Below are positions 40,724 to 50,438 of a stretch of DNA of 64,000 bases, piece after piece. The translations under genes were made by a program, and so were the position numbers. This stretch comes from Tessaracoccus defluvii (lineage in GTDB: Bacteria > Actinomycetota > Actinomycetes > Propionibacteriales > Propionibacteriaceae). Under the pieces are notes generated by a model, which saw only the letters and a list, made by a program, of their open reading frames with translations, did no database searches and was not told the origin of the DNA. The stretch's first letter is position 1. Each line of letters starts with the position of its first letter. Location: the NCBI RefSeq assembly GCF_014489575.1, contig NZ_CP060789.1, positions 1,240,001 through 1,304,000 on the forward strand. The letters are read 5' to 3'.

Positions 40724-41515
40724 TCAGCCGTTGACCTCCGTATACAGATCGGTCCACTTCGACACGACGTCGTCGCGGTTCTCCGTCAGCCACTTCACGT
40801 CACGCTCGACCCACGTAACCTCGGCGTGCTTCGGCAGGAACTCGGAGTTCACCTCGGCAGTCGTGGTCATGCGGACGGTGCCGACGGCCTCACCGAACGC
40901 CACCTGGCCCTCAGGGCTCATGATGTAGTTGATGACCTTCTTGGCGAGATCCGGGTTCGGGCCACCCTTGATGACGGCCGTGCCGAACGCGGAGGCACTG
41001 GTGCCCTCCTCGGGGTACTGGAGACGGATGTTCTTGGCCCCGCTCTTGATGAGGGAGGCGACGCCGTCCTCGTAGGTCAGGCCGACGACGTATTCGCCGT
41101 CCTCGACGCTGCCAAATGTCGCCGACGACGAGCCGGCGATGACGACGTCGTTCTCCAGGAGGCCCCTGATGAAGTCCCATGCCTCGGGCGAGTCGTTGCC
41201 GAACACGGCCATGATGTTGGAGATGTTGTTCCAGGCTGACGACGACGAGGTCGGGTCGGCCATCACGATCTTGCCCTTGAGCGCCGGATCGAGGAGGTCC
41301 TCGTAGCCGTTGATCTCGAGGCCGAGTTCCTTCTCGAGGTTGTTGTTGACAGCGAACGCGACGCTCGACAGGTGGTCGACGTTGTAGAAGCCGTTCGGGG
41401 ACTTGTACGCGGCCTGCACGTCACCCTCGTGCTCCGAGAGCCAGTGCTCGAAGATCTCGGTGTGCTTGTCGCCGTCGGCGGTGTCGAGGCCGCCCCACAT
41501 CATGTCGCCCTGCGG
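40724..41515 (-). pseudogene. ABC transporter substrate-binding protein, N-terminus deleted
   Basis: About 264 codons of a periplasmic-binding-protein-type component, in the iron/spermidine-like group (KPQGDMMWGGLDTADGD, EGTSASAFGTAVIKGGPNPD). Proteins of this type usually have about 340-360 residues with a lipoprotein signal. Here the first 80-90 residues, including the signal, are missing. The sequence upstream becomes the end of the ATPase gene in another frame at about 41,510, with no permease between. Without a signal it cannot be exported, so it is probably dead. Confidence 0.75.
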
Positions 41516-42290
41516 CTTGCCCCGGCGACGGTGAGCACGGCCCTCCCGTCGCGGAACTCGAGGAGGCCGTTCATCACGTTGGAGCGACCGATGAAGGTGG
41601 CGACGAAGAGGTTGCAGGGCCGGTGATACAGCTCTTGCGGGGTCCCCAACTGCTGGATGACACCGTCCTTCATGACGGCGATGCGGTCGGAGACCGCCAT
41701 GGCCTCCTCCTGGTCGTGGGTGACGTAGACGGTGGTGGTGCCCACCTCGCGCTGGATCTCCCGGATGACGTCGCGCATCTCGATGCGGAGTTTGGCGTCG
41801 AGGTTCGACAGCGGCTCATCCATGAGCAGCACGTCGGGGTTGGTGACCAGTGCTCGGGCCAGGGCGACCCGTTGCTGCTGCCCGCCCGAGAGCCGGTCCG
41901 GCATCTGATCGGCCCAGCGTTCGATCTGGACCAGCTTGATGAATTCCTCGGCTTTGTCGCGCACCTGGTCCTTGGGGAACTTCATGTTCCGCAGTCCAAA
42001 CTCGACGTTCTTGCGCACGCTCAGGTGAGGGAAGATGGCGTAGTTCTGGAACACCATGCCGATGTGCCGCTTCGAGGGCTCCATGTCGTTGATGCGCTGG
42101 TCGTTGAAGTAGAAGTCACCGCCCTCGATGGTGTTGAAACCGGCGATCATGCGCAACAATGTCGTCTTGCCACAGCCGGACGGCCCCAGGAGCGTGAAGA
42201 ACTCCCCCGGTTCAATGTCCAGGTCGAGGCCCGGGATGATCGTCGTCTCGCCGTAGCGCTTGACGCGACGACAGGTCCGCTGGATCCCGC
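41500..42290 (-). pseudogene. ABC transporter ATPase, both ends lost
   Basis: The ATPase core is intact: Walker A GPSGCGKTT, signature LSGGQQQRVALARALV, Walker B VLLMDEPLS and H-loop VTHDQEEAM. At the 5' end the reading frame runs in from a flavoprotein dehydrogenase (TRKTLGGIQ, then KRYGETTIIPGLDLD), so its own start is gone. At the 3' end it stops soon after FRDGRAVLTVAG, about 60 residues early, at the junction with the substrate-binding gene. The family match is to Fe3+/putrescine-type importers. Confidence 0.75.
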
Positions 42291-43480
42291 CGAGGGTCTT
42301 CCTGGTCAGCATGCGCAGCCGGACGGCGATCAGGGGCCCATTGGTGGGATCGAGGAAGCGGTGCGGGGCCACCGTTCGGATGAGACGGTCGCCCCTGTAG
42401 CCACGCGCCGCACGGATCGCGGCGATCTGCGCATCCTTGCCGAAGTCGTTGACCAGTTCACGATCCCTGGCCTCGAGGAGCCGCTGCAGGGCGTCGGCGT
42501 CGATCCGGCGCTCCCCACCAGAGCGTTCATGCTGGCGACTAGCTCGGCGACGCTGCGGGCCTGCAGGAAGTTCTCGCCGTCATCAAGGAACCGCTGCACC
42601 GGACCGGGCGCACCCTTCCTCACTCTCCCGAGCACCTGAGGGACGGACCTGGCTGTCAGGTCGGGGTTCTGTTCCGAGCCGGACAGGGCGAACTCCTTCT
42701 CGATGACCTTGCGGGTCAGCACGAACCACGAGTGGTCGGCCCCGGTGCCGCGCAGGTGCGACAGGGTGCCGAGCGTGTCGAACCCCGGAAAGCAGGGGGC
42801 GGGCAGACGGTTGCCGTCGGCGTCGAGCCAGATCGACGACGGCCCGGGCAGGATCCGGATCCCATGGCCGGGCCACACAGGCGAGTGGTTGGCGATGCCC
42901 TCGGTGTAGTGCCACATCCGGTCGCGGTTGACGATCCTGGCGCCGGCCTCCTCACTGATGGGCAGCATCGAGCCGTCGACGAACGCCGGCACACCGACGA
43001 CGACGTCGCGCGGCATGGCGCCCAGCCGTTCGGGCCAGTACTGCCGGATCAGGTCCAGGTTCGCTCCGACACCGCCCGAGGCGACGACGACCGCGCCCGC
43101 CGCGATCTCGAAGTCACCCACGACGTCCCGGCTGCTGGCGACCGCCCGCTCCGCGCCGTCGTCGGCCAGTCGGCATCCGCGGACCCCTGTGACGGCGCCG
43201 TCGGTCACGACCAGGCCGGTCACCTTGTGGCGGCCGAGGATGGTGAGCCGTCCGGCGACCTGGGCCTCTCGGCAGGCTCTCTCGAAGGGCTCGACGACCC
43301 CGGGACCGGGGCCCCAGGTGATGTGGAAGCGGGGCACCGAGTTGCCGTGACCGGTGGCCCTGCCGTCACCGCGTTCCGCCCAGCCGACGACGGGAAAGAA
43401 CCGGACCCCACGCCCATGCAGCCAGGCGCGCTTCTCCCCCGCAGCCCATTCGACGTAGGCCCTGGCCCTCTGCGCCCCGC
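42285..43480 (-). pseudogene. FAD-dependent dehydrogenase (KstD-like), truncated and frameshifted
   Basis: A fragment of an FAD-binding dehydrogenase. Readable blocks from about 43,470 are VEWAAGEKRAWLHGRGVRFF, GHGNSVPRFHITWGPGPG, VVASGGVGANLDLIRQYWP and, after a frameshift near 42,510, GPLIAVRLRMLTRKTLGG. The N-terminal FAD-binding Rossmann segment is absent, and the C-terminal end is joined to the ABC ATPase. It therefore lacks both the dinucleotide-binding start and the normal end. Substrate unknown. Confidence 0.7.
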
Positions 43481-43566
43481 CTGCACCAGTTCAACCGTCG
43501 GCAGAGGCCCCCGGGCCCCGTCCGGGGAACGACCGGGTCCGCCCCGCGATCACCCGACGCCGGGGC

Positions 43567-43885
43567 TCAGACGATCGCGGCCGCCGTCTCCGCGAGGATG
43601 CCGAGGCCGAGCACGATCATCACGACGCCCGAGAGCCGCGTGACCGCCCGGCTCGCCGTCGGCCTGGCGCTGAGCAGTCGCCGTGCCAGGAGCGACACCA
43701 CGAGATAGATGACGGCGATGTCGACGATGTGGAGGCCGCCCAGCACCAGCATCTGCGCCGTGGACGACCAGCCGTCCTGGACGATGAACTGCGGCAGCAG
43801 CGCCAGCAGCAGGAGCATGCCCTTCGGGTTGGTGCCGCTGACACCAACGCCGCGCAGGAACTGCTGCACCCCCGAGTCGGCGAAG
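43567..43885 (-). pseudogene. LysE/RhtB family exporter, C-terminal half only
   Basis: About 105 codons of an amino-acid exporter of the LysE type. The family block GTNPKGMLLLLALLPQF is followed by two hydrophobic helices (LGGLHIVDIAVIYLVVSL, LSGVVMIVLGLGILAET). The N-terminal three or so helices are missing. Upstream it runs directly into the start of an Lrp regulator on the opposite strand at about 43,885. Confidence 0.7.
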
Positions 43886-44320
43886 ATTCTTTCCCTGCTG
43901 CAGGAGGATGGCCGGTTGAGCATGACCGACCTGGCCGCCCGGGTGGGGCTCAGCCTGTCGTCGAGTCACCGCCGGGTCAGGGACCTGGAGGCCTCGGGTG
44001 TCATCGAGGGGTACCGCGCGCTGGTGCCGCCCCGCGCCGTCGGGCTGACCTTCGAGGCGCTGGTCTTCGTCACGATGGCCAGGACGGACCTCGAGACGGT
44101 GGCCGCCTTCGAGGACGCCGCGGCAGCGGAGCCGGCCATCGTGACCGCACAGCGACTCTTCGGCGAACCCGACTACCTGTTCCGGGTGCTGGCCCGCGAC
44201 CTGACGCACTACCAGGAGATCTACGACACGCGACTCGGCGCCCTCCCCGGGGTGCAGCGGCTCACCTCGACGATGGTGATGCGGAACTTCGGCGGCGACG
44301 GCACCGTCCCGATCCCCTGA
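43886..44320 (+). pseudogene. Lrp/AsnC family regulator lacking its start
   Basis: About 145 codons. The HTH (KILSLLQEDGRLSMTDLAAR) begins almost at once, so only the first few residues and the start codon are missing. The rest (RVGLSLSSSHRRVRDLEASG, LPGVQRLTSTMVMRNFGG) is an ordinary Lrp with an amino-acid-binding RAM domain. Lrp regulators often lie divergent to LysE exporters; here the shared upstream region has been lost and the two genes touch head to head. Confidence 0.7.
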
Positions 44321-44341
44321 TCCCACTTCCCCGCGTCCGGG

Positions 44342-45319
44342 CTACTGGGTGAGCGCGACCCCGGCCCAGGCGATGGCCGTGACGAGCACCGTCGAGATCG
44401 CGCCGAGGACGAACGGCCGCGGGCCCACCTTCGCCAGCGTCGCGAACCTGACGCCCAGCCCGAGAGCGAACATGGCAGCGGCGAGCAGCAGTGTCTGGAC
44501 GACCTTCACACCGGCCAGCACGCCGGCCGGCAGGAGGTGCAGCGAGGCGACGGCGCTCATCGCCAGGAAGCCGACGACGAACAGGGGTACGATCGGCGGC
44601 CGCTTGCCCGTGCCGACGGCACCCGAGGAGGCGCGGCGCACCAGCAGCGACAACACCGCGATGACCGGCGCCAGCATGGCCACGCGGGCGAGTTTCACGA
44701 TGACGGCGACCTTCAGCGCATCGGGCCCGACCAGGCCCGCGGCTGCGACGACCTGTGCCACCTCGTGGGTCGCCCCGCCGATCCAGAGCCCGCCGTCGTA
44801 GTCGGACATGCCGAGTAGCGAAACCAACAGCGGCATCGCCGGGATCATCAGCGTCCCGAACAGGACCACGAGCCCGAGGCCGGTGGCGACGTCCTCCTCC
44901 TCGGCGTCGACCACGCCGGATGCGGCCGCGACTGCGGCGGCCCCGCAGATCGAGAAGCCACAGGCGATGAGCACACGCTGGGCCCAGGGCATGCCCAGCA
45001 GCCGCCCGGCGATCAGCGTGCCCACGAGCCCCAGCCCGACAATGGTCACGATGACGATCAGCATCGGCCAGCCGAGACCCACGATGTCGCCGACGACGAC
45101 CTGCAGGCCGAGCAGCACGATCCCGATGCGGAGCACACGCTTGGCTGAGACGGCGATGCCGGGACGCAGTGACTCCGGCAGCCGGACGACGTTACCGACG
45201 ACGACACCGAGAAGAATCGCGACGAGAAGCGCGCTGACCTCAGGGAGCGCCAGGTTCACGGCGGCCGAGACGGCGCCGGCGATCAGGCAGAGGACGAGTC
45301 CGGGCAGCAGTTTTCGCAC
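44342..45319 (-). CDS. YeiH/UPF0324 family putative exporter
   Basis: A 325-residue membrane protein with about ten helices. Recognisable family stretches are LRIGIVLLGLQVVVGDIVGL, CGFSICGAAAVAAASGVVDA and GGATHEVAQVVAAAGLVG. The YeiH family has been proposed to export sulfate or related anions, without firm proof. GTG 45319 is preferred, with GGAAGGA nine bases upstream; GTG 45337 is an alternative. Confidence 0.85.
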   Translation of the reverse strand: MRKLLPGLVLCLIAGAVSAAVNLALPEVSALLVAILLGVVVGNVVRLPESLRPGIAVSAKRVLRIGIVLLGLQVVVGDIVGLGWPMLIVIVTIVGLGLVGTLIAGRLLGMPWAQRVLIACGFSICGAAAVAAASGVVDAEEEDVATGLGLVVLFGTLMIPAMPLLVSLLGMSDYDGGLWIGGATHEVAQVVAAAGLVGPDALKVAVIVKLARVAMLAPVIAVLSLLVRRASSGAVGTGKRPPIVPLFVVGFLAMSAVASLHLLPAGVLAGVKVVQTLLLAAAMFALGLGVRFATLAKVGPRPFVLGAISTVLVTAIAWAGVALTQ

Positions 45320-45406
45320 GGGGACCGATCCTTCCACTGCCCGGGGCCACCGCCCAATCCGACGGCCCCCCGGCCGCTCGAACGAGCGGCTGACGGCGAC
45401 AGCCGG

Positions 45407-46330
45407 TCAGGCCGCCGTCGCGACCTCCGCCGGGGCGGGGCGCAGGCTGCGGGCCGACACCACCACGTTGGCCGCCACGATGATCCCGATGCCGAGCCAC
45501 TCGTTGGGTGCCAGCACCTGGCCGAGCACGAGCCACCCGGCCGCCACGGCCCACACGGGGTTCACGCTGGTCATCGTGCCGAACAGGCTGGCCGGAATCC
45601 GGCGCAGAGCCAGCAGGTCCGCGACATAGGGCACGACGGAGCCGAGCACGCCGCACACGACGGCCAGCAGGATCGCCGGGGGCGTCGGGCGGAACAGGCT
45701 GAACCAGACGACCGCTGGCGGCACCCAGACCGCGCCGCTGACCACGGCGACCGCAGCGGTCCCCTGGAGGCCCGGCAACCGCTGCCCGAGGGCGCGGTTG
45801 AGGTGGATGTAGGCGCCCCAGCCGACCGCGGCGATCAGCGCCAGGGAGATCCCGACGAGGTCCGACGACGGGCCCGGGTTGGTGAGCACGAGCACGCCGA
45901 CGCCGGCCAGGACGGCGCACGCCAGGTCGACGGCCCGGCGGGAGCCCGCGATGGCGACGGCGAGCGGACCGAGGAACTCCAGCGTGACGGCGAGTCCGAG
46001 CCCGATCCGGTCGACGGCGAGGTACAGCGAGACGTTCATCACCCCGAGAACGATCACCATCGCGAGCACCGGGAGCCACTGGTCCCGCCGGAGCCCGCGC
46101 AGGCGCGGCCGCACGCCGACCCCGAGGACGACCGCCGTGACGAGTTGGCGCACGACGGTGACGCCGATGGGCCCGAGGACCGGGAACGCTGCGGCGCCGA
46201 CCGCCGCGCCAGCCTGTGCCGAGGCCGAGCCGGCCAGCATCAACCCGATGCCCCGACGCCGCCCACCGGCCCCCGTCGGCGACACCGTCACCGGGCGCGA
46301 CGGGATCGCGACACCACCCACACGTTCCAT
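45407..46330 (-). CDS. EamA/DMT family transporter (RhtA-like)
   Basis: A 307-residue protein with ten transmembrane helices in two EamA repeats. Repeat boundaries show GAAAFPVLGPIGVTVVRQLV and VPYVADLLALRRIPASLFG, close to RhtA-type amino acid/metabolite exporters. It is divergent from a LysR regulator, 69 bases away, which probably controls it. The start ATG 46330 lacks a strong ribosome binding site. Confidence 0.87.
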   Translation of the reverse strand: MERVGGVAIPSRPVTVSPTGAGGRRRGIGLMLAGSASAQAGAAVGAAAFPVLGPIGVTVVRQLVTAVVLGVGVRPRLRGLRRDQWLPVLAMVIVLGVMNVSLYLAVDRIGLGLAVTLEFLGPLAVAIAGSRRAVDLACAVLAGVGVLVLTNPGPSSDLVGISLALIAAVGWGAYIHLNRALGQRLPGLQGTAAVAVVSGAVWVPPAVVWFSLFRPTPPAILLAVVCGVLGSVVPYVADLLALRRIPASLFGTMTSVNPVWAVAAGWLVLGQVLAPNEWLGIGIIVAANVVVSARSLRPAPAEVATAA

Positions 46331-46384
46331 GGTCGCCAAGCTAGGACCCTCCCCGCCCCCCGTCGAATACCGGATGCGGACATG

Positions 46385-46403
46385 CCATACGCTTGCCGTA
46401 TGG
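46385..46403. promoter_or_regulatory. Candidate LysR-type operator over the lysR start codon
   Basis: CCATACG-CTTGC-CGTATGG is a perfect 7-bp inverted repeat with a 5-base spacer, containing ATAC-N7-GTAT (a T-N11-A box). It spans the ATG of the LysR gene and faces the divergent EamA gene. Confidence 0.55.
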
Positions 46404-47299
46404 ATCTGGACTGGAACCTGCGCGAGCTACGCTTCTTCGTTTCCGCCGTCGAGACCGGGTCGTTCACCGACGCGGCCGGCGAGTTGGGCGTCTCCCAGGC
46501 GGCTGTGTCGCGGACCATCGCCGCGCTCGAACGCCGGCTGGGCGAGCAGCTGTTGCGCCGCATCCCCCGCGGCTGTGAACCGACGGCGACAGGCCGGCAA
46601 CTCGTTCCCCACGTCCGACGCTTCCTGGCCGATGCCCAGCGCCTCACCGACGTCGTCCTGTCGCGTCACGGCGTCCTGCGGCTGGGCTACGCCTGGTCGG
46701 CGCTGGGCAGGCACACCACGGCACTGCAGCGGGCATGGGCGGCCGCCCACGAGCGACAGGAACTGCACCTGATCCGGCACAACTCGGCGACCTCGGGACT
46801 CACCGAGGGATTCTCTGACGTCGCCATCGTCCGTCGCGCCGTCGAGGACCAGCGGATCGACGCCATGGTGGTCGGCCTCGAGCAGCGCTATGTCGCCTTC
46901 GCCTCGGACGACCCGGCGTGGAGCAGACGGCGTCGCCTCACGATGGCCGAGGTCGCGGAGCGCACGATCGTCGTCGACCGCCGCACGGGCACCACGAACG
47001 AGGCCCTGTGGGCGGGCTCGGGTCGTCCGCTGTCCACCGTCGAGTCGTTCGACGTCGACGACTGGCTCGACGCCATCGCCTCGGGACGTGCCGTCGGTTC
47101 GACCTCGGAGGCGACGGTGCACCACCACCCCCGACCGGGGGTGACCTACCGCCCCATCAAGGATGGACCGCGCATCCCCGTGCGGCTCGCGTGGCGCAGG
47201 GACGAGCCGCCCACGGGGCTGACGGAACTGATCGACACCGTCACCCGCCTGTACGCGGAGGCCGACACCGGTCGCGCTTCGGGCTCCGTTCGGCGCTGA
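46400..47299 (+). CDS. LysR family transcriptional regulator
   Basis: A 299-residue regulator with an N-terminal winged HTH (LRELRFFVSAVETGSFTDAA, GVSQAAVSRTIAALERRL) and a C-terminal effector-binding domain. ATG 46400 has no clear ribosome binding site and sits inside an inverted repeat, so the message may be leaderless. It likely regulates the divergent EamA exporter and itself. Confidence 0.9.
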   Translation: MDLDWNLRELRFFVSAVETGSFTDAAGELGVSQAAVSRTIAALERRLGEQLLRRIPRGCEPTATGRQLVPHVRRFLADAQRLTDVVLSRHGVLRLGYAWSALGRHTTALQRAWAAAHERQELHLIRHNSATSGLTEGFSDVAIVRRAVEDQRIDAMVVGLEQRYVAFASDDPAWSRRRRLTMAEVAERTIVVDRRTGTTNEALWAGSGRPLSTVESFDVDDWLDAIASGRAVGSTSEATVHHHPRPGVTYRPIKDGPRIPVRLAWRRDEPPTGLTELIDTVTRLYAEADTGRASGSVRR

Positions 47300-47395
47300 C
47301 CACCGGCACCGTCAGATCCCCCGGCCGGAATCGGGTTCCGCACCACAGAATCGCGTCGAACGGCCAGACTGGGATCCTCTCGGGGGAGTGTGGTG

Positions 47396-47986
47396 ATGGG
47401 AAGGGCAGCAGCGGGCGTGGGCCGTGAACGCATCCTCGACGCGTCCCTCAGGCTGTTCGCGCAGCGGGGCGTGGACGCCACCTCGCTGCAGACGATCGCC
47501 GACGAACTCGGCATCACCAAGGCAGCTGTGTACCACCACTTCCAGGCGAAGAACCAGATCATCCTCGAGGTCCTGCGGGAGGGTCTGGAGGGTCTGGAGG
47601 CTGCAGTGGCGACAGCGTCGCTCGTTGAGGAGCCGCAGGCGCGGGCCTGGGTGATCGTGCGTGCTCTGGCGGACCTCATCGTCGCGCACCGGCCGAGTTA
47701 CTCCGTGATGATGAACGACCACACCGTGGAGGCGGTCATGCGATCCGAGCCCCACATCGCCGCAATCCTCGACGGCATGGAGGCGGCCCTGCTGGGGCCC
47801 GAGCCGACCCCGGAGCGCCGGCTAGCGGTCGCGTTCTTCCTCGCGGCGCTCAACGCGCCGACCCGACCCTCCTTGCGCGGCGACCATGCACCGAGCGATG
47901 ACGCTCTCCACGCCAGGGTCCTGGCGCTGGGTGCACACCTGCTCGCGCTCGGGGACGCCCACATCGGAGCCGAAACTCAGCCCTGA
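47396..47986 (+). CDS. TetR/AcrR family regulator
   Basis: A 196-residue regulator. The HTH is RILDASLRLFAQRGVDATSL followed by ADELGITKAAVYHHFQAKN. ATG 47396 has GGGGGAG eight bases upstream; GTG codons at 47390 and 47393 are alternatives. Its last ten bases overlap the 3' end of the convergent cellulase-like gene. The target is unknown. Confidence 0.88.
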   Translation: MGRAAAGVGRERILDASLRLFAQRGVDATSLQTIADELGITKAAVYHHFQAKNQIILEVLREGLEGLEAAVATASLVEEPQARAWVIVRALADLIVAHRPSYSVMMNDHTVEAVMRSEPHIAAILDGMEAALLGPEPTPERRLAVAFFLAALNAPTRPSLRGDHAPSDDALHARVLALGAHLLALGDAHIGAETQP

Positions 47987-49296
47987 GGCGCGGGAGACAG
48001 GATCAGCCGGTTGACGGCGCGCTGCCAGTCCCGCTGCTCCCACAGCGGGTGATGCGGCGCCGCGTTCGAGCCGGGCACCACGCCCCAGATGCCGTTGGCG
48101 ATCGCCGTACGGACTCCGTGCTCGGCGAGCGCGCGTCCGAGGATCCCCTCCTCGAACGTGCCGTGCAGCGGGGTGTAGCCCACCCAGCCCTCACCGATGA
48201 CGGCGGGGACCTCACGCCAGCGGGCCCAGGCCGCGATGGCCAGCACCCGCGACTGGATCTCCCTGTGCATCACCTCGTGGTACCGGCCGTATTCCTCGTA
48301 GAGCCACCTGTCCCAGGCCTCCGGATCCACCCAGTCGTAGCCGTAGATCATCTGCGACGTGACGACCGTGGCCTGCAGCTTCCACGGAGCGGGCGTCCCG
48401 TAGGCCGTCGGGGAGGGCGCATCCGGACGCAGGAGCGCCCGGAGCGGGGCGTTGGGAAATCCCTCGCTGTCCTCGTCCCGGATGTCGATGCGCCGCTGCA
48501 ACGCGTCCAGCACCCCATAGCTGTAGACGTGGAACTGCGCAGCCCCGAGGGCCGCGGAGACGCGGTGCATCGCCAGGTGGGGCGGCTTGCCGTAGCCGGC
48601 GGTGATGAGCAGGTCCGGGTGGGCGGACCGGAGCCTCCGCAGAGGCTCCTCGCCACCGTCACGCAGGTCGGGCAGGATCGAGAAGTCGACCTCGTTGTGG
48701 AGTTCGACGAGCGCGATGCGGTCCCTGTGGCCGAGCGTCGTGGCCCAGCCGATCAGCCGGTGCCACGCGTCGGCCAGCACCCCGTACCGGCGCTCCAGGG
48801 GGACCGCGTCGATCGCCGTGAACCAGTCGCTGGAGCGGGCGAAGCTGGGCGACTGCTGGTACTCCCAGCTCGCGAGGATGAGGTGGAGGCCGTGGCGCGC
48901 GGCGGCGTCGAAGAGTTCCGCCAAGCGGGAGCGGAGGTCGATCCGGTAGCCGCCAGGGGTGTCGTACCAGCGCGTGTTCTGTCCGTAGAACCCGCCGGTG
49001 GGAGCCGGACCGAGCCCCTCGATCTCCAGGCCGGTCGCCAGGTCGTCCAGCCCCAGCCCTCCGAACAGCAGCAGCGGGGCAGCACAGATGCGGATGGTGT
49101 TGTAGCCGAGAGACGCAGCGTCGGCGCAGACGGCGTCGAGATCGGCGTAGGGCTCCCCCGCACCGGCCCGGGTGTACCAGGAGAAGTCCCACAGGGTGAT
49201 CGCCAGCCGACGCGGCAGATGTTCAGGGACGGCGCCGGTGAGGCCGTCAGCTGCGGCCTCGGGGAGGTGGCCGGTGCCCAGGTACCTGTCGCTCAC
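47977..49296 (-). CDS. Cellulase-like family protein (TIM-barrel glycoside hydrolase)
   Basis: A 439-residue soluble protein without a signal peptide. It begins with RRLAITLWDFSWYTRAG, then DAASLGYNTIRICAAP. The candidate acid/base is in IALVELHNEVDF, and a later glutamate in VIGEGWVGYTPLHGTF could be the nucleophile. It matches the sugar-binding cellulase-like family related to GH5/GHs of clan A. Being intracellular, it more likely acts on short imported glycosides. It is convergent with a TetR gene. Confidence 0.8.
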   Translation of the reverse strand: MSDRYLGTGHLPEAAADGLTGAVPEHLPRRLAITLWDFSWYTRAGAGEPYADLDAVCADAASLGYNTIRICAAPLLLFGGLGLDDLATGLEIEGLGPAPTGGFYGQNTRWYDTPGGYRIDLRSRLAELFDAAARHGLHLILASWEYQQSPSFARSSDWFTAIDAVPLERRYGVLADAWHRLIGWATTLGHRDRIALVELHNEVDFSILPDLRDGGEEPLRRLRSAHPDLLITAGYGKPPHLAMHRVSAALGAAQFHVYSYGVLDALQRRIDIRDEDSEGFPNAPLRALLRPDAPSPTAYGTPAPWKLQATVVTSQMIYGYDWVDPEAWDRWLYEEYGRYHEVMHREIQSRVLAIAAWARWREVPAVIGEGWVGYTPLHGTFEEGILGRALAEHGVRTAIANGIWGVVPGSNAAPHHPLWEQRDWQRAVNRLILSPAPQG

Positions 49297-49473
49297 GGCT
49301 GTCGCCTCGCTTCCTCCCCGGACTGTTCGGGGACCGTCTCATGCTAGGGGCCGACATTCTCGGACGACATGGCGGGACCCCGGGTCCACATGGATGAAAC
49401 CCCGGTCATCTCGCTTCCGACGCGCTGTGTGGCAAGCTTGACGAGCTTGCCCACGGAGCCGAGGAGGTGCGGC

Positions 49474-50438
49474 ATGGCGACGTCATCCGGCCGTCGTGGC
49501 CTCCCGCCGACCCCGGATGAACCGGTCGCTCCCACCGCCCCGGGGCGCCGTGCACTGATCGAAGAGCCGACCGTCTCGTCCCCTCGGCGCGCCGCCACGC
49601 CCGCCCCGGCCTCGGCTGGCCCCGCCCGCCGCGGCATCCCACTCGATTCCCCCGCCCGCCCGGCACCGTCACCGCGACTGCTCGCGGCTGCCGGTGTGGG
49701 GGTGCTGGCGGTGGCGGTCGGCGTCTCACTGGTGGTGTTCGGTCCGAGCGGAGACTCGGCCGAGCCGGCACCGTCCACACCGGCTGCGACGACCCCGTCG
49801 CCGTCGACCCCGAACGGCTCCGCCCCCCGGCGTCGACGCCCGCAGGGCCGGGGCTCCCCACGGCCACGGCACCGCCCGCCACAGCTTCCCCCGGGGACAC
49901 CGACGCGCCCGTGACCCCGGCCACGCCCACCGTCATCGATTTGGGCGACACGACCTATCCGCTGCAGCCCGGCTGGGAGATCTACTACGACGGGACGGTG
50001 CAGGGCGACCGGCGGCTGGTGCGGCTGCGGCAGGCCGACACCGACACCCTGACCCAGATCGTGACGCTGCCGACCGTCGGCGACGATCTCCCCCAGGCTT
50101 GCACCGATCTGATGGCCGACCATCGCGCGGCCTACTCGGAGGTCGCCGAGACCCTGCCTGTCAACGAGTCGGCGCTACCGGGTGGCGAGGCCGCGTCCTG
50201 CAGCTTCACCGGCGTCCGGGTCGACAGTGGCGTCGCTGCGCAGGTCAGCTTCACGCTGCTGCGCCGCGGCCTCGACAGCCAGGTGTTCATCGTGCGCGAT
50301 TCCGTGCCGACCAGCGTCCCTGCGGTGGCCGAGGTGCGCACTGAACTCGAGATGGCGCTGTGTGACTCCTCGACCCGGTTCGGCGTCGCATTGACGCGCT
50401 GCCAGGGAGTCGCTACTCCTGGCCAGGGCGACGGCTGA
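49474..50438 (+). pseudogene. Membrane-anchored hypothetical protein, one apparent frameshift
   Basis: About 320 codons. A Pro-rich cytoplasmic part (MATSSGRRGLPPTPDEPVAP) is followed by one membrane helix (LLAAAGVGVLAVAVGVSLVV), a Pro/Thr/Ser-rich linker and an extracellular domain (LQPGWEIYYDGTVQGDRRLV) with several cysteines. A shift near 49,840 in a CCCCCC run separates linker and domain. GAGGAGG precedes the ATG. I do not recognise the domain. The 3' end overlaps the convergent phosphofructokinase gene by 26 bases. Confidence 0.6.
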
